Shown: positions 8,952 to 19,603, counted from the stretch's first letter. The stretch is 64,000 bases of DNA from Streptomyces sp. NBC_01217 (GCF_035994185.1 NZ_CP108538.1:248001-312000); one strand, 5' to 3'. Translations and numbers: made by a program. The notes: generated by a model from the sequence alone, not told the origin.

Positions 8952-8977
8952 GTGTCCAACATCACGGGGGAACTTCA
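8952..8977 (-). repeat. Right inverted repeat of the IS3 element
   Basis: Partner of 7683-7708, with mismatches at the 6th, 8th and 13th positions from the outer end. Confidence 0.88.
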
Positions 8978-9350
8978 CTCCACGTGACGTGCCATCGGAA
9001 AGATGTCATAGGCAGCAAGGCCAGGAGAAGCCGCAGGCCAGCGCCGGTATTTACGGCTCGGCAGGCGACATCCCGGCACGTTCTTCGAACAGCTCACCAC
9101 CGCTTCGATACCGCTGGCCCTGGAGCGCGCGCACCGCTCCGACTCGAACACCATCGGTCTGCTGGGTCTCGGTTGGGCGAATCCGTCAACACGAAACTGG
9201 CATTCGAGACGGGGAAGGCGACGCACGGGCAGGCGACGGCACCGACATCCTGCACCAGCGCCGATGAGGTCTGCCTCCCTGCGTTGCCGAGGTTCCGGCC
9301 CGCCCTCGGGGCGGACCGGAACCTCTTCGGCTTCTGCAGCACTGTAGAAA
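8978..9350. other. Unassigned stretch between the IS3 element and the pentose-phosphate operon
   Basis: No supported gene in 373 bases. Frames are open on both strands but have no family resemblance. The 3' end of the long operon should be terminated here; no clean hairpin was recognised. Confidence 0.4.
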
Positions 9351-9956
9351 TCAGTGGCCGGCGGCAGGAGCTCCCGTGGCGTTCCACTCAGCGATCACAG
9401 GTCGTCCGTGTTCGGTGGAGAGCCGGCTGACCGTCCCCGTCGTGAGCTGGAACAGCCGCCCGTCCTCGGCGGGCAGCCCGAGGCGACGCGCCGTGAGCAC
9501 GCGCAGGAAGTGGGCGTGGGCCACGAGCACCACGTCACCGCTGTCCAGGGCTGTTTCGATGCGGCTCAACACGCGGTCGGCACGCTGTCCCACCTCGATC
9601 GGTGACTCGCCCGGATGACCGGCCGGACCGGGCGGCACTCCGTCGTTCCACAGGTACCAGTCGGGCCGGGTGCGATGTATCTCGAGGGTGGTCACGCCTT
9701 CGTACGCACCGTAGTCCCACTCGTGCAGATCGGGTTCGCGTACGGCGTCATACAGGCCTGCGAGTTTCGCTGTCCGCTCGGCACGGCCCAGCGGGCTGGT
9801 GAGCGCGAGGGCGAAGATCCGCCCAGCGAGCAGCGGGGCGAGGGACTTGGCTTGCTCTTCGCCACGCTGGGTGAGGGGCAGGTCGGTCCAGCTGGTGTGC
9901 TGACCCGACAGGCTCCACTCGGTTTCGCCGTGGCGGACCAGCAGGAGGTCACCCAT
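9351..9956 (-). CDS. Histidine phosphatase family protein (phosphoglycerate-mutase-like)
   Basis: A 201-residue branch-1 histidine phosphatase. The catalytic LVRHGETEW is at residues 6-14, with the phosphohistidine residue in RHG. The second His is in VVLVAHAHFLRVL (about 147), and the central LHEWDYGAYEG motif is present. The last motif differs a little from cofactor-dependent mutase (AHAHFLR, not SHGGVIR), so a sugar-phosphate phosphatase is more likely than glycolytic mutase. It begins 5 bases after gnd and is the last gene of the pentose-phosphate operon, which suggests a role on a sugar phosphate or bisphosphate. Confidence 0.85.
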   Translation of the reverse strand: MGDLLLVRHGETEWSLSGQHTSWTDLPLTQRGEEQAKSLAPLLAGRIFALALTSPLGRAERTAKLAGLYDAVREPDLHEWDYGAYEGVTTLEIHRTRPDWYLWNDGVPPGPAGHPGESPIEVGQRADRVLSRIETALDSGDVVLVAHAHFLRVLTARRLGLPAEDGRLFQLTTGTVSRLSTEHGRPVIAEWNATGAPAAGH

Positions 9957-9961
9957 GGCAG

Positions 9962-10849
9962 TTACTTCGCCGACTCGACGGCGTGGCCACCGAACTGGTT
10001 GCGCAGCGCCGCGATCATCTTCATCTGCGGGGAGTCATCCTGGCGCGAGGCGAAACGCGCGAAGAGCGACGCGGTGATCGCGGGCAGCGGCACCGCGTTG
10101 TCGATCGCCGCCTCGACGGTCCAGCGGCCCTCGCCGGAGTCCTGCGCATAGCCGCGCAGCTTGTCGAGGTGCTCGTCGTCGTCCAGTGCATTGACGGCCA
10201 GGTCGAGCAGCCAGGAGCGGATGACCGTGCCCTCCTGCCAGGAGCGGAAGACCTCGCGTACGTCGGTGACGGAGTCGACCTTCTCCAGCAGCTCCCAGCC
10301 CTCGGCGTAGGCCTGCATCATGGCGTACTCGATGCCGTTGTGGACCATCTTGGAGAAGTGGCCGGCGCCGACCTTGCCCGCGTGGACGAAGCCTGCGTCG
10401 CCCTCGGGCTTGAGTGCGTCGAAGATGGGCTGGACCTTCGCTATGTGTTCGGCGTCGCCGCCCACCATCAGCGCGTAGCCGTTCTGGAGACCCCAGACAC
10501 CACCCGAGACACCTGCGTCGACGAAGCCGATGCCCTTGGCCGCCAGCTCCTCAGCGTGCTTCTCGTCGTCCGTCCAGCGGGAGTTGCCGCCGTCGACGAC
10601 GGTGTCGCCGGCTTCCAGGAGGTCACCGAGCTCGTCGATGACGTGCTGGGTCGGGCCGCCCGCGGGCACCATCACCCACACCACACGCGGGGCTTCGACC
10701 TTCTCGACCAGTTCGGCCAGGCTGTTCACATCGGCGAGGTCCGGATTGCGGTCGTAGCCGATGACGGTGTGGCCCGCGCGGCGGATCCGCTCGCGCATGT
10801 TGCCGCCCATCTTGCCGAGTCCGACGAGGCCCAATTGCATCGTTGTCAT
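9962..10849 (-). CDS. gnd: 6-phosphogluconate dehydrogenase (decarboxylating), short form
   Basis: A 295-residue enzyme oxidising 6-phosphogluconate to ribulose 5-phosphate with release of CO2. The coenzyme-binding GLVGLGKMGGNM lies at residues 7-18, the substrate signature DGGNSRW at about 87-93, and the catalytic Lys in FSKMVHNGIEYAM. The short length fits the GntZ/YqeC-type dimer class, which is often NAD-preferring, not the 470-residue type. It starts 7 bases beyond the pgi stop. An in-frame ATG three codons later could also serve as start. Confidence 0.92.
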   Translation of the reverse strand: MTTMQLGLVGLGKMGGNMRERIRRAGHTVIGYDRNPDLADVNSLAELVEKVEAPRVVWVMVPAGGPTQHVIDELGDLLEAGDTVVDGGNSRWTDDEKHAEELAAKGIGFVDAGVSGGVWGLQNGYALMVGGDAEHIAKVQPIFDALKPEGDAGFVHAGKVGAGHFSKMVHNGIEYAMMQAYAEGWELLEKVDSVTDVREVFRSWQEGTVIRSWLLDLAVNALDDDEHLDKLRGYAQDSGEGRWTVEAAIDNAVPLPAITASLFARFASRQDDSPQMKMIAALRNQFGGHAVESAK

Positions 10850-10855
10850 GTTGTT

Positions 10856-12508
10856 TCACTTCTTCCGGAGAGTGCGGTAAGCGGCCACCAGGGCGGCGGT
10901 TGAGGGATCGAGCCCGGGGGCGTCCGCTCCTTCGGTGAGCGCGGGCTCCACGCGCTTGGCAAGGACCTTGCCGAGCTCGACGCCCCACTGGTCGAAGGAG
11001 TCGATGTTCCAGATCGCGCCCTGCACGAACACCTTGTGCTCGTACAGCGCGATCAGCTGGCCGAGGACCGAGGGGCTCAACTCGCTTGCCAGAATCGTCG
11101 TCGTGGGGTGGTTGCCGCGGAACGTGCGGTGCGGAACCTGCTCCTGGGGCACACCCTCGGCGCGCACCTCTTCACTCGTCCTGCCGAAGGCGAGCGCCTG
11201 GCCCTGCGCGAACAGGTTGGCCATCAACAGGTCGTGCTGGTCCTTGAGTTCGTGGCTCAGCTCGTCGATCGGATTGACGAAACCGATCAGGTCGGCGGGG
11301 ATGACCTTTGTGCCCTGGTGGAGCAACTGGTAGTACGCGTGCTGCCCGTTGGTGCCGGGCGTGCCCCAGACCACCGGACCGGTCTGCCACTCCACCGGAT
11401 TGCCGTCGCGGTCCACCGACTTCCCGTTGGACTCCATGTCCAGTTGCTGCAAGTACGCAGTAAATTTGGACAGGTAGTGCGAGTACGGCAGCACCGCGTG
11501 CGACTGGGCGCCGAGGAACGATCCGTACCAGACTCCCAACAGGCCCAGCAGCAATGGCGCGTTGGCCGCCGCGGGCGCGGTGCGGAAGTGCTCGTCGACG
11601 AGGTGGAAGCCGTCGAGCATCTCGCGGAACCGGTCCGGGCCGATGGCGATCATCAGTGACAGACCGATGGCGGAGTCGTACGAGTAGCGACCGCCGACCC
11701 AGTCCCAGAACTCGAACATGTTGGCGGTGTCGATACCGAAGTCCGCGACCTTCTCGGCGTTCGTCGACAGCGCCACGAAGTGCTTCGCGACCGCCTTCTC
11801 ACCGCCGTCGTCGAGCCCGGCAAGGAGCCAGGACCGCGCCGATGTGGCGTTGGCGATCGTCTCGATGGTCGTGAAGGTCTTGGAGGCGACGATGAACAGC
11901 GTCTCCGCCGGGTCCAGGTCCCGTAGGGCCTCGTACAGATCGACGCCGTCCACGTTCGAGACGAACCGCACGGTCAACGAGCGGTCGGTGAAGGCCCGCA
12001 GTGCCTCGTACGCCATCGCAGGTCCGAGGTCCGACCCGCCGATACCGATGTTGACGACATTGCGGATCCGCTTTCCGGTATGCCCGGTCCACTCGCCCGA
12101 GCGGACGCGCTCGGAGAAGTCGGCCATTTTGTCGAGCACGGCGTGCACCGCCGGCACGACGTCCTCGCCGTCAACCTCGACGACGGCGTCGCGCGGGGCG
12201 CGCAGCGCGGTGTGCAGGACGGCACGCTGCTCGGTGACGTTGATCTCTTCGCCGCGGAGCATGGCGTCCCGCAGCCCGAACACGTCGGTCGCGGTGGCGA
12301 GTTCCTGGAGCAGAGCGAGGGTTTCGTCCGTGATCAGGTGCTTGGAGTAGTCGATGCGCAGGTCGCCGACGCTCACGGTGTATCGCTCCGCGCGACCGGG
12401 GTCGGCGGCAAACAGGTCACGCAGCTGCAGGTGACGCAGCTCCCCTGCGCGGTGGTCCTCAAGGGCCGTCCACTCCGGGCGGTGCGTGAGCTTGGGTGTG
12501 TCAGACAT
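10856..12508 (-). CDS. pgi: Glucose-6-phosphate isomerase
   Basis: A 550-residue enzyme interconverting glucose 6-phosphate and fructose 6-phosphate. Family signatures are clear: [27 protein letters not shown], and the C-terminal [18 protein letters not shown]. The ATG at 12508 overlaps the opcA stop by 8 bases, so translation is coupled. Streptomyces usually has more than one pgi copy; this one belongs to the pentose-phosphate operon, where it would return fructose 6-phosphate to the oxidative branch. Confidence 0.95.
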   Translation of the reverse strand: MSDTPKLTHRPEWTALEDHRAGELRHLQLRDLFAADPGRAERYTVSVGDLRIDYSKHLITDETLALLQELATATDVFGLRDAMLRGEEINVTEQRAVLHTALRAPRDAVVEVDGEDVVPAVHAVLDKMADFSERVRSGEWTGHTGKRIRNVVNIGIGGSDLGPAMAYEALRAFTDRSLTVRFVSNVDGVDLYEALRDLDPAETLFIVASKTFTTIETIANATSARSWLLAGLDDGGEKAVAKHFVALSTNAEKVADFGIDTANMFEFWDWVGGRYSYDSAIGLSLMIAIGPDRFREMLDGFHLVDEHFRTAPAAANAPLLLGLLGVWYGSFLGAQSHAVLPYSHYLSKFTAYLQQLDMESNGKSVDRDGNPVEWQTGPVVWGTPGTNGQHAYYQLLHQGTKVIPADLIGFVNPIDELSHELKDQHDLLMANLFAQGQALAFGRTSEEVRAEGVPQEQVPHRTFRGNHPTTTILASELSPSVLGQLIALYEHKVFVQGAIWNIDSFDQWGVELGKVLAKRVEPALTEGADAPGLDPSTAALVAAYRTLRKK

Positions 12509-13436
12509 GACGGGGGTTCTCCTTGGTACCGTCCCCGCGCAGGGTGACGGCATACATCTCGTCCGCGTCGAGGCGGCGCAGCTCTTCGGCAATCAACTCG
12601 GAGGTGCTGCGCACCTTCAGGGCGAGGGTGCGCGAGGGCTGGCCCGGCAGGGAAAGCGTGGCCAGCGGGCCGTCGGGGCGGTCGATCACGATCTCGCCGC
12701 TCTCCGTTCCGAGCCGGACGGCCGTCACGACCGGCCCGGCAGTGACGACGCGCTCGACCGGGACCTTTAGCCGGGCCTCCAGCCAGCGGGCCAGCAGTTC
12801 GGCACTCGGGTTGTCGGCCTCACTCTCCACGACGGCCGACACGACCTTCTTACGGGCCTGGTCCAGCGCCGCGGCCAGCATCGAACGCCACGGCGTCAGC
12901 CGGGTCCACGCCAGGTCGGTGTCGCCGGGCGCGTACGAGGAGACGCGGGCCTCCAGGGCGACGAGCGGGGCCTCGACGGCGTACATGTCGGTGATCCGCC
13001 GCTGTGCCAGGGCACCCAACGGATCGTTGGCCGGGACGTCGGGCGCGTCCACCGGCCACCAGACGACAACCGGCGCGTCCGGCAGCAGCAGCGGCAGGAC
13101 CACCGAGTCGGCATGGTCGGAGACTTCGCCGTACGTCCGCAGGACGACAGTCTCACCGGTGCCCGCGTCCGAGCCGATCCGCACCTCCGCGTCCAGGCGG
13201 GAGTTCGTGCGGTCGCGCGGGGTGCGTGCGACGCGTCTGATGACGACCAGAGTGCGCGAGGGATGCTCGCGAGAGGCCTCCTCGGCCGCCTTGATCGAGT
13301 CGTACGCGTTTTCCTCGTCGGTCACGATGACCATCGTCAGGACCATGCCCATGGCGGGAGTACCGATAGCTCGGCGCCCCTGCACGAGCGCCTTGTTGAT
13401 CTTGCTTGCCGTGGTGTCGGTCAAATCGATCTTCAT
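12501..13436 (-). CDS. opcA: OpcA, glucose-6-phosphate dehydrogenase assembly/activator protein
   Basis: A 311-residue OpcA-family protein. In cyanobacteria OpcA activates glucose-6-phosphate dehydrogenase; actinobacterial homologues lie beside zwf, as here. Recognisable blocks are [21 protein letters not shown] near the start, [23 protein letters not shown] in the middle and [19 protein letters not shown]. The start overlaps the zwf stop (ATGA, 13433-13436), which suggests stoichiometric, coupled synthesis of enzyme and activator. Confidence 0.92.
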   Translation of the reverse strand: MKIDLTDTTASKINKALVQGRRAIGTPAMGMVLTMVIVTDEENAYDSIKAAEEASREHPSRTLVVIRRVARTPRDRTNSRLDAEVRIGSDAGTGETVVLRTYGEVSDHADSVVLPLLLPDAPVVVWWPVDAPDVPANDPLGALAQRRITDMYAVEAPLVALEARVSSYAPGDTDLAWTRLTPWRSMLAAALDQARKKVVSAVVESEADNPSAELLARWLEARLKVPVERVVTAGPVVTAVRLGTESGEIVIDRPDGPLATLSLPGQPSRTLALKVRSTSELIAEELRRLDADEMYAVTLRGDGTKENPRHV

Positions 13437-15136
13437 GGCCTGCGCCAGCTCCGTCCGTCTCGTGCGAGCATCTCGTGGGCTTCTTCGGGACCCCAACTGC
13501 CCGACGCGTACGGCGCGGGCTTGCCGTGAGCGTCCCAGTACCCCTCGATCGGGTCGAGAATCTTCCAGGATTCCTCCACCTCTTGGTGACGGGGAAAGAG
13601 GTTGGCGTCGCCCAGCAGAACGTCCAGGATGAGGCGTTCGTACGCCTCCGGGCTGGACTCGGTGAAGGAATCGCCGTACGCGAAGTCCATCGTGACGTCC
13701 CGGATCTCCATCGATGTACCCGGCACCTTCGATCCGAAGCGCACCGTCATGCCCTCGTCGGGCTGGACACGGATGACGATCGCGTTCGCACCGAGTTCTT
13801 CGGTGGCGGTCGAGTCGAAGGGCGAGTGGGGCGCACGCTGGAAGACAACCGCGATCTCGGTGACGCGGCGGCCGAGGCGCTTTCCGGTGCGCAGATAGAA
13901 GGGGACGCCCGCCCAGCGACGGTTGTCGACCTCCAGCTTGACGGCCGCGTAGGTGTCGGTCGTCGACTTGGGGTCGATGCCGTCCTCCTGCAGATAGCCG
14001 CGCACCTTCTCGCCACCCTGCCAGCTCGCCGCATACTGCCCGCGCACAGTGTGCTCGCCCAGGTTCTCCGGCAGCTTCACGGCCTTGAGGACCTTCAGCT
14101 TCTCGGTGAGCAGCGACTCGGCGTCGAAGGCGGCCGGCTCCTCCATGGCGGTCAGCGCCATGAGCTGGAGGAGGTGGTTCTGGATGACGTCACGGGCCGA
14201 GCCGATGCCGTCGTAGTAGCCGGCGCGGCCGCCGATTCCGATGTCCTCGGCCATCGTGATCTGCACGTGGTCGACGTAACTGCGGTTCCAGATGGGCTCG
14301 TACATCTGGTTGGCGAAGCGCAGCGCCAGGATGTTCTGGACCGTCTCCTTGCCGAGGTAGTGGTCGATACGGAACACCTGGTCCGGGTCGAACACCTCGT
14401 GCACGATCGCGTTCAGTTCGCGCGCACTGGCCAGGTCGCGGCCGAACGGCTTCTCGATGACCGCACGCCGCCAGGAACCCTCCGGTGCGTCCGCAAGACC
14501 GTGCTTCTTCAGCTGCTGGACGACCTTCGGGAAGAACTTCGGCGGTACCGAGAGGTAGAAGGCGTAATTGCCACTGGTGCCCCGAGATGCGTCCAACTCA
14601 TCTACGGCAGACCGAAGTTGCTTGAACGCCTGGTCGTCGTCGAAGTCGCCCGGGATGAACCGCATGCCCTCGGCCAGCTGCTGCCAGACCTCCTCGCGGA
14701 ACTCCGTGCGGGCGTGCTCGCGCACCGAGTCGTGCACCACTTGCACGAAGTCCTGGTCCTCCCACTCGCGCCGGGCGAACCCGAGGAGCGAGAAGCCCGG
14801 CGGGAGCAGACCCCGATTCGCGAGGTCGTAGACGGCGGGCATCAGCTTCTTGCGGGAGAGGTCGCCGGTGACACCGAAAATGACGAGGCCGGAGGGGCCC
14901 GCGACACGAGGAAGGCGGCGGTCGCGGGGGTCACGGAGCGGGTTGTTCCAGTCGAGGGCCGGGGCGGTAGAGCTTCCGTCGCCGGGTATCGCCGCCGCGT
15001 CGCGGCCCGATTCCCGGGCCGCGTCACCCGATCCGGCGGTCACGCCGCCCGGTTCCACGGCCGCGTCACCAGATCCGCCCGCCGCGGCGGGCGCATCCTG
15101 CGCGGCACCACCGGGAAGCGTCTCGCGCTCACTCAT
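13433..15136 (-). CDS. zwf: Glucose-6-phosphate 1-dehydrogenase with a repetitive N-terminal extension
   Basis: A 567-residue enzyme catalysing the first oxidative step of the pentose-phosphate pathway. The nucleotide-binding segment [14 protein letters not shown] starts near residue 86, and the active-site block RIDHYLGKE is near residue 252. Usual actinobacterial enzymes start about 15 residues before NPLRD, so this one carries about 55 extra residues rich in Gly, Ser, Asp and Ala, with GSGDAA occurring repeatedly. The start ATG overlaps the tal stop (ATGA), which supports it, although an internal GTG near 15045 could give a shorter form. Confidence 0.95.
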   Translation of the reverse strand: MSERETLPGGAAQDAPAAAGGSGDAAVEPGGVTAGSGDAARESGRDAAAIPGDGSSTAPALDWNNPLRDPRDRRLPRVAGPSGLVIFGVTGDLSRKKLMPAVYDLANRGLLPPGFSLLGFARREWEDQDFVQVVHDSVREHARTEFREEVWQQLAEGMRFIPGDFDDDQAFKQLRSAVDELDASRGTSGNYAFYLSVPPKFFPKVVQQLKKHGLADAPEGSWRRAVIEKPFGRDLASARELNAIVHEVFDPDQVFRIDHYLGKETVQNILALRFANQMYEPIWNRSYVDHVQITMAEDIGIGGRAGYYDGIGSARDVIQNHLLQLMALTAMEEPAAFDAESLLTEKLKVLKAVKLPENLGEHTVRGQYAASWQGGEKVRGYLQEDGIDPKSTTDTYAAVKLEVDNRRWAGVPFYLRTGKRLGRRVTEIAVVFQRAPHSPFDSTATEELGANAIVIRVQPDEGMTVRFGSKVPGTSMEIRDVTMDFAYGDSFTESSPEAYERLILDVLLGDANLFPRHQEVEESWKILDPIEGYWDAHGKPAPYASGSWGPEEAHEMLARDGRSWRRP

Positions 15137-16260
15137 TCCCCCTCAACTCCCTTGCTGCTCAGTGAGGTCGCGACCACACCCAGCAGGTCTTCCCAGGCCG
15201 CCTCGAACTTCGAGACGCCCTCGTCCTCCAACTGCTTCACGACCTCGTCGTACGAGATCCCGAGCCGCTCGACGGCCGCAAGATCGGCGCGGGCCTGGGC
15301 GTGGCCGCCGGTCACCGAGTCGCCATGGATGTCACCGTGGTCGGCGGTGGCGTCGAGGGTTGCCTCCGGCATGGTGTTGACCGTGCCGGGCGCGACCAGT
15401 TCGTCGACGTACAGGGTGTCCTTGTACGCGGCGTCCTTGACGCCCGTCGAGGCCCACAGAGGACGCTGCTTATTGGCGCTCGCGGTGGCGAGGGCGGTCC
15501 AGCGGTCGGCGGCGAAGACGCCCTCGTACGCCTCGTATGCGAGACGGGCGTTGGCGAGCGCGGCCCTGCCCCTGAGCGCGAGTGCCTCGTCCGTGCCGAC
15601 CTTCGCAAGGCGCTTGTCGATCTCGCTGTCGACGCGGGAGACGAAGAACGAGGCGACCGAATGAACAGTGGAGAGGTCGATGCCTGATGCCTGCGCCTTC
15701 TCCAGGCCCGCCAGGTACGCGTTCATGACCTCGCGGTAGCGCTCCAGCGAGAAGATCAGCGTGACGTTGACACTGATGCCGAGGCCGATGACCTCGGTGA
15801 TCGCCGGGAGGCCGGCCTTCGTCGCCGGGATCTTGATCATCACGTTCGGACGGTCGACCAGCCATCCGAGCTGCTTGGCCTCGGCGACGGTCGCCGCGGT
15901 GTCGTGGGCGAGGCGCGGGTCGACCTCGATGGAGACCCGGCCGTCGCGGCCGCGGGTCGCGTCGTACACGGGCCGCAGGATGTCGGCGGCGGCGCGGACG
16001 TCGGCGGTAGTCATCATGCGGACGGCCTCGTCGACCGTGACGCCGCGCACGGCGAGGTCGGCCAGCTGCTCCTCGTACCCCTCGCCGGAGCCGATGGCGG
16101 CCTGGAAGATGGAAGGGTTGGTGGTGACACCCACCACGTGCTTCCGCTCGATGAGTTCGGCGAGGTTGCCGGATGCGATCCGCTTGCGGGACAGATCGTC
16201 CAGCCAGATGGAAACGCCTTCCTCGGAGAGGGCCTTGAGGGGTTCGACGGTGTTGCTCAC
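15133..16260 (-). CDS. tal: Transaldolase
   Basis: A 375-residue transaldolase transferring a dihydroxyacetone unit between sugar phosphates. The motif [13 protein letters not shown] lies near residue 45, and the Schiff-base Lys is in [13 protein letters not shown] near residue 140. The GTG start at 16260 has an AAAGAAAAGAG purine tract upstream. The gene lies between tkt (28-base gap) and zwf (4-base overlap). Confidence 0.95.
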   Translation of the reverse strand: MSNTVEPLKALSEEGVSIWLDDLSRKRIASGNLAELIERKHVVGVTTNPSIFQAAIGSGEGYEEQLADLAVRGVTVDEAVRMMTTADVRAAADILRPVYDATRGRDGRVSIEVDPRLAHDTAATVAEAKQLGWLVDRPNVMIKIPATKAGLPAITEVIGLGISVNVTLIFSLERYREVMNAYLAGLEKAQASGIDLSTVHSVASFFVSRVDSEIDKRLAKVGTDEALALRGRAALANARLAYEAYEGVFAADRWTALATASANKQRPLWASTGVKDAAYKDTLYVDELVAPGTVNTMPEATLDATADHGDIHGDSVTGGHAQARADLAAVERLGISYDEVVKQLEDEGVSKFEAAWEDLLGVVATSLSSKGVEGE

Positions 16261-16288
16261 AGTGACTCTTTTCTTTCTGGCGGCCTGA

Positions 16289-18376
16289 TCAACCACGCGC
16301 GGCGGCGAGGGATTCCCGCGCGGCGGAGGCGACGTTCTCGGCGGTGAAGCCGTACTCGGCGAACAGGGTCTTGGCGTCGGCGGAGGCGCCGAAGTGCTCG
16401 AGGGAGACGATGCGTCCGGCGTCACCGACGTACCGGTACCAGGTCAGGCCGATCCCTGCCTCGACCGCCACACGGGCCTTCACGGACGCCGGAAGCACGC
16501 TCGCGCGGTACTCCGCGGATTGCTCTTCGAACCACTCGACGGACGGCATCGACACGACACGCGTACCGACCCCCTCGGCCTCGAGCTGTTCACGCGCCGC
16601 GACGGCGAGCTGCACCTCGGAGCCGGTGGCGATGAGGATGACGTCAGGGGTCTCAGCGGAGGAGTCGCGCAGGATGTAACCCCCCTTCACCGTCTCGGGG
16701 TTCGCCTCGTACGTCGGCACACCCTGGCGCGTCAGCGCGAGGCCGTGCGGAGCCGGGTTCGTGGCGTGCCGCCTGAAGATCTCGGCCCAGGCGATCACGG
16801 TCTCGTTGGCGTCGGCCGGGCGGACGATGTTCAGGCCGGGGATGGCGCGCAGCGAGGCCAGGTGCTCAACCGGCTGGTGGGTCGGGCCGTCCTCGCCGAG
16901 GCCGATGGAATCGTGGGTCCACACGTACGTGACCGGAAGCTCCATCAGCGCGGAAAGGCGCACGGCGTTGCGCATGTAGTCGGAGAAGACCAGGAAGGTG
17001 CCGCCGTAGACGCGGGTGTTGCCGTGCAGCGCCATGCCGTTCATCTCGGCGGCCATCGAATGCTCGCGGATGCCGAAGTGGACCGTGCGGCCGTACGGGT
17101 CGGCCTCCGGCAGCGGGTTGCCCTTGGGCAGGAAGGAGCTGGTCCTGTCGATCGTGGTGTTGTTCGAGCCGGCGAGGTCGGCGGAGCCGCCCCACAGCTC
17201 GGGGATCACACCGCCGAGCGCCTGCAGCACCTTGCCGGACGCGGCACGGGTCGCGACGGATGTGCCCGCCTCGAACTGCGGCAGAGCAGCCTCCCAGCCC
17301 TCGGGCAGCTGACCGGCGATGACACGGTCGAACAGTTCGGCGTGCTCGGGGTCGGCGGTGCGCCACTCGGAGATCTGCTTGTCCCAGGCGGCGTGCGCCT
17401 CGGCGCCTCGATCAAGGGCCTCGCGAGCGTGGGCCAGTACCTCGGGCTCCACCTGGAAGGACTGCTCCGGATCGAAGCCCAGGACCCGCTTGGTAGCCGC
17501 GATCTCCTCGGCGCCGAGCGCCGAGCCGTGCGAGGCCTCGGTGTTCTGCGCGTTCGGGGCAGGCCAGGCGATGATCGTGCGCATCGCGATGATCGAGGGG
17601 CGCCCGGTCTCGGCGCGGGCGGCGGTCAGCGCCTCATACAGCGCTCGGACGTCGATGTCGCCGTCGGCCGAGGGCTCGATCCGCTGGACGTGCCAGCCGT
17701 ACGCCTCGTACCGCTTCAGGACGTCCTCGGAGAAGGCGGTTGCCGTGTCGCCCTCGATGGAGATGTGGTTGTCGTCGTAGACGAAGACGAGGTTGCCGAG
17801 CTTCTGGTGACCCGCGAGGGACGAGGCCTCGGCGGAGATACCCTCCTCCAGATCGCCGTCCGAGACGATCGCCCAGATGGTGTGGTCGAAGGGAGAATCG
17901 CCCTCCGGCGCCTCGGGGTCGAACAGGCCGCGCTCGTAGCGAGCCGCCATCGCCATGCCCACGGCGTTGGCGACACCCTGACCGAGTGGACCGGTGGTCG
18001 TCTCGACACCCGCCGTGTGCCCGTACTCAGGGTGACCGGGCGTCTTCGAACCGTGCGTCCGGAACGCCTTCAGATCGTCCAGTTCCAGCTCGTACCCGGA
18101 GAGGAAGAGCTGGGTGTACAGGGTCAGCGAGGTGTGGCCCGGGGAGAGAACGAAGCGGTCGCGGCCGGTCCACTCCGGGTCGGCCGGGTCGTGCCGCATC
18201 ACCTTCTGAAAGAGGGTGTACGCGGCCGGCGCCAGACTCATCGCGGTGCCCGGGTGGCCGTTTCCGACCTGCTGTACGGCATCGGTCGCCAGAAGGCGGG
18301 CGGTGTCGACGGCACGGCGGTCGAGTTCGGTCCACTCGAAGCCGTCAGGAAAGCTGTCGGGTGTCTGCGTGCTCAT
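16289..18376 (-). CDS. tkt: Transketolase
   Basis: A 695-residue thiamine-diphosphate enzyme moving two-carbon units between sugar phosphates. The ThDP motif begins at [10 protein letters not shown], followed by DDNHIS near residue 190. [13 protein letters not shown] is at the N-terminus, and the transketolase signature [17 protein letters not shown] lies near residue 483. The ATG at 18376 is used. A TTG two codons upstream has a better-placed GAGGA and cannot be excluded. It is the first gene of the seven-gene operon and is transcribed divergently from the AraC regulator. Confidence 0.94.
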   Translation of the reverse strand: MSTQTPDSFPDGFEWTELDRRAVDTARLLATDAVQQVGNGHPGTAMSLAPAAYTLFQKVMRHDPADPEWTGRDRFVLSPGHTSLTLYTQLFLSGYELELDDLKAFRTHGSKTPGHPEYGHTAGVETTTGPLGQGVANAVGMAMAARYERGLFDPEAPEGDSPFDHTIWAIVSDGDLEEGISAEASSLAGHQKLGNLVFVYDDNHISIEGDTATAFSEDVLKRYEAYGWHVQRIEPSADGDIDVRALYEALTAARAETGRPSIIAMRTIIAWPAPNAQNTEASHGSALGAEEIAATKRVLGFDPEQSFQVEPEVLAHAREALDRGAEAHAAWDKQISEWRTADPEHAELFDRVIAGQLPEGWEAALPQFEAGTSVATRAASGKVLQALGGVIPELWGGSADLAGSNNTTIDRTSSFLPKGNPLPEADPYGRTVHFGIREHSMAAEMNGMALHGNTRVYGGTFLVFSDYMRNAVRLSALMELPVTYVWTHDSIGLGEDGPTHQPVEHLASLRAIPGLNIVRPADANETVIAWAEIFRRHATNPAPHGLALTRQGVPTYEANPETVKGGYILRDSSAETPDVILIATGSEVQLAVAAREQLEAEGVGTRVVSMPSVEWFEEQSAEYRASVLPASVKARVAVEAGIGLTWYRYVGDAGRIVSLEHFGASADAKTLFAEYGFTAENVASAARESLAAARG

Positions 18377-18429
18377 CTTCAAGAAGTCCTCGATAGGAGC
18401 CTGTCAACTGCTCTGATGCGTTCAAACGT

Positions 18430-18444
18430 AAAAGTATGACTTTT
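18430..18444. promoter_or_regulatory. Perfect 6-3-6 palindrome in the tkt/AraC divergent gap
   Basis: AAAAGT-ATG-ACTTTT is an A/T-rich perfect inverted repeat in an otherwise GC-rich 86-base gap between two divergent genes. The position suits an operator for the AraC regulator or a promoter element for tkt. Function is inferred from position and symmetry only. Confidence 0.5.
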
Positions 18445-18462
18445 GCTGGGGAAGGTGCCCCC

Positions 18463-19410
18463 GTGTCAGCCTTTGGTGAAAGTGGGACAACGAGTACGGG
18501 ACCGAGCCGACGCGAGAAGGACATGACAGACAGAACGACCCAAGGAAGTGGAGAGATCAAGACCTTTCCCTTCCCCACGAACCTGAGCGTCTGCGGCGTA
18601 GGTATGCAGGTCGAATCCATGGAACCCGGTCGGCCCTGGCATGCGGACGCGCCATTGGAGCGCGTGCACCGCGTTGACTTCCACGTGGTGATGCTGTTCC
18701 ACGGCGGTCCCATCAGACACATGATCGACTTCGCCGAGTACGAGGCCTCCGCCGGCGATCTCCTATGGATCCGCCCAGGCCAGGTGCACCGCTTCTCCCC
18801 CACGGCGGGGTACCGCGGTACCGTCCTGACCATGCAGCCCGGCTTCCTGTCCCGGGCAACTGTCGAGGCGACGGGCCTGTACCGCTGTGACCAGCCCCCG
18901 CTCCTGCGCCCGGACGCGAACCAGCTGGCCGCCCTTGAGCACTCGCTCGCCCAACTGGAGCGCGAGTACGTCGACACGACCACACTGCCCCTCAGCCTCC
19001 ACACCGCGGTGCTCCGGCACTCCCTGACCGCGTTCCTGCTCCGCCTGGCCCACCTCGCGGCGATCTCCGCCGAGACGGCACTCGAGCAGACCGACACCAC
19101 CTTCAGCCGCTTCCGGGACGCGGTCGAGAAGGGCTTCGCCACCAACCACAGCGTCAGCGCGTACGCGGACGCCCTCGGCTACTCCCGACGCACCCTCGTC
19201 CGCGCGGTGGGGGCGGCCACCGGCAACACCCCCAAGGGCTTCATCGACAAACGCGTCGTCCTCGAAGCCAAGCGCCTACTGGCCCACACGGATATGCCGA
19301 TCGGCCGGATCGGCGCCTTCGTGGGCTTTCCCGACGCGGCCAACTTCTCGAAGTTCTTCCATCAACACACCGGGACGACTCCGTTGGCGTTCCGGGCGGA
19401 GCTGCGCTGA
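18463..19410 (+). CDS. AraC-family transcriptional regulator
   Basis: A 315-residue regulator with an N-terminal cupin-type sensing domain (DLLWIRPGQVHRFSP near residue 105) and a C-terminal double helix-turn-helix. The second HTH includes IGRIGAFVGFPDAANFSKFFHQHTG, a typical AraC signature. The GTG at 18463 is preferred because GGGGAAGG stands seven bases upstream; an ATG at 18523 has its purine tract too close, and the ATG at 18436 lies inside a palindrome. Its divergence from tkt suggests control of the pentose-phosphate operon, perhaps in response to a sugar, but no ligand can be inferred. Confidence 0.87.
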   Translation: MSAFGESGTTSTGPSRREKDMTDRTTQGSGEIKTFPFPTNLSVCGVGMQVESMEPGRPWHADAPLERVHRVDFHVVMLFHGGPIRHMIDFAEYEASAGDLLWIRPGQVHRFSPTAGYRGTVLTMQPGFLSRATVEATGLYRCDQPPLLRPDANQLAALEHSLAQLEREYVDTTTLPLSLHTAVLRHSLTAFLLRLAHLAAISAETALEQTDTTFSRFRDAVEKGFATNHSVSAYADALGYSRRTLVRAVGAATGNTPKGFIDKRVVLEAKRLLAHTDMPIGRIGAFVGFPDAANFSKFFHQHTGTTPLAFRAELR

Positions 19411-19415
19411 AGGAG

Positions 19416-19443
19416 GCGGGGCGGGCCAACCGGCCCGCCCCGC
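19416..19443 (+). terminator. Perfect 12-bp stem terminator after the AraC gene
   Basis: gcggggcgggcc (19416-19427), loop aacc, ggcccgccccgc (19432-19443). It starts six bases after the AraC stop codon. Confidence 0.8.
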
Positions 19444-19603
19444 TGGTGACATGAGGCTCAAGGTCAGACGTATCCTCACGACCGACACATCACGAGGCGA
19501 ACTGCGCGGCGTCAGGCCGTACTCGACCTGCCGGCCGCGAGAGCGGCACCCACGGCCCGTCCACGCGATCCCGGCGACGGTACAACCGGTGGAACCGGGA
19601 CGT

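Larger units (their letters stand above)
7683..8977 (+). mobile_element. IS3-family insertion sequence, 1295 bp
   Basis: The left end (7683-7708) and the right end (8952-8977) are inverted repeats matching at 23 of 26 positions, beginning TGAAG and ending in the perfect 13-mer TGATGTTGGACAC. Between them lie an orfA-like helix-turn-helix gene and an orfB integrase-core gene in the classic IS3 order. No target-site duplication is evident (flanks CGT and CTC). The orfA frame is broken, so autonomous transposition is doubtful. Confidence 0.88.

Noticed and set aside
18436..18525. Other starts for the AraC gene (ATG 18436, ATG 18523)
   Set aside because: The first has no ribosome site and lies within the palindrome; the second has its purine tract only two bases away. 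GTG 18463 has GGGGAAGG at seven bases.
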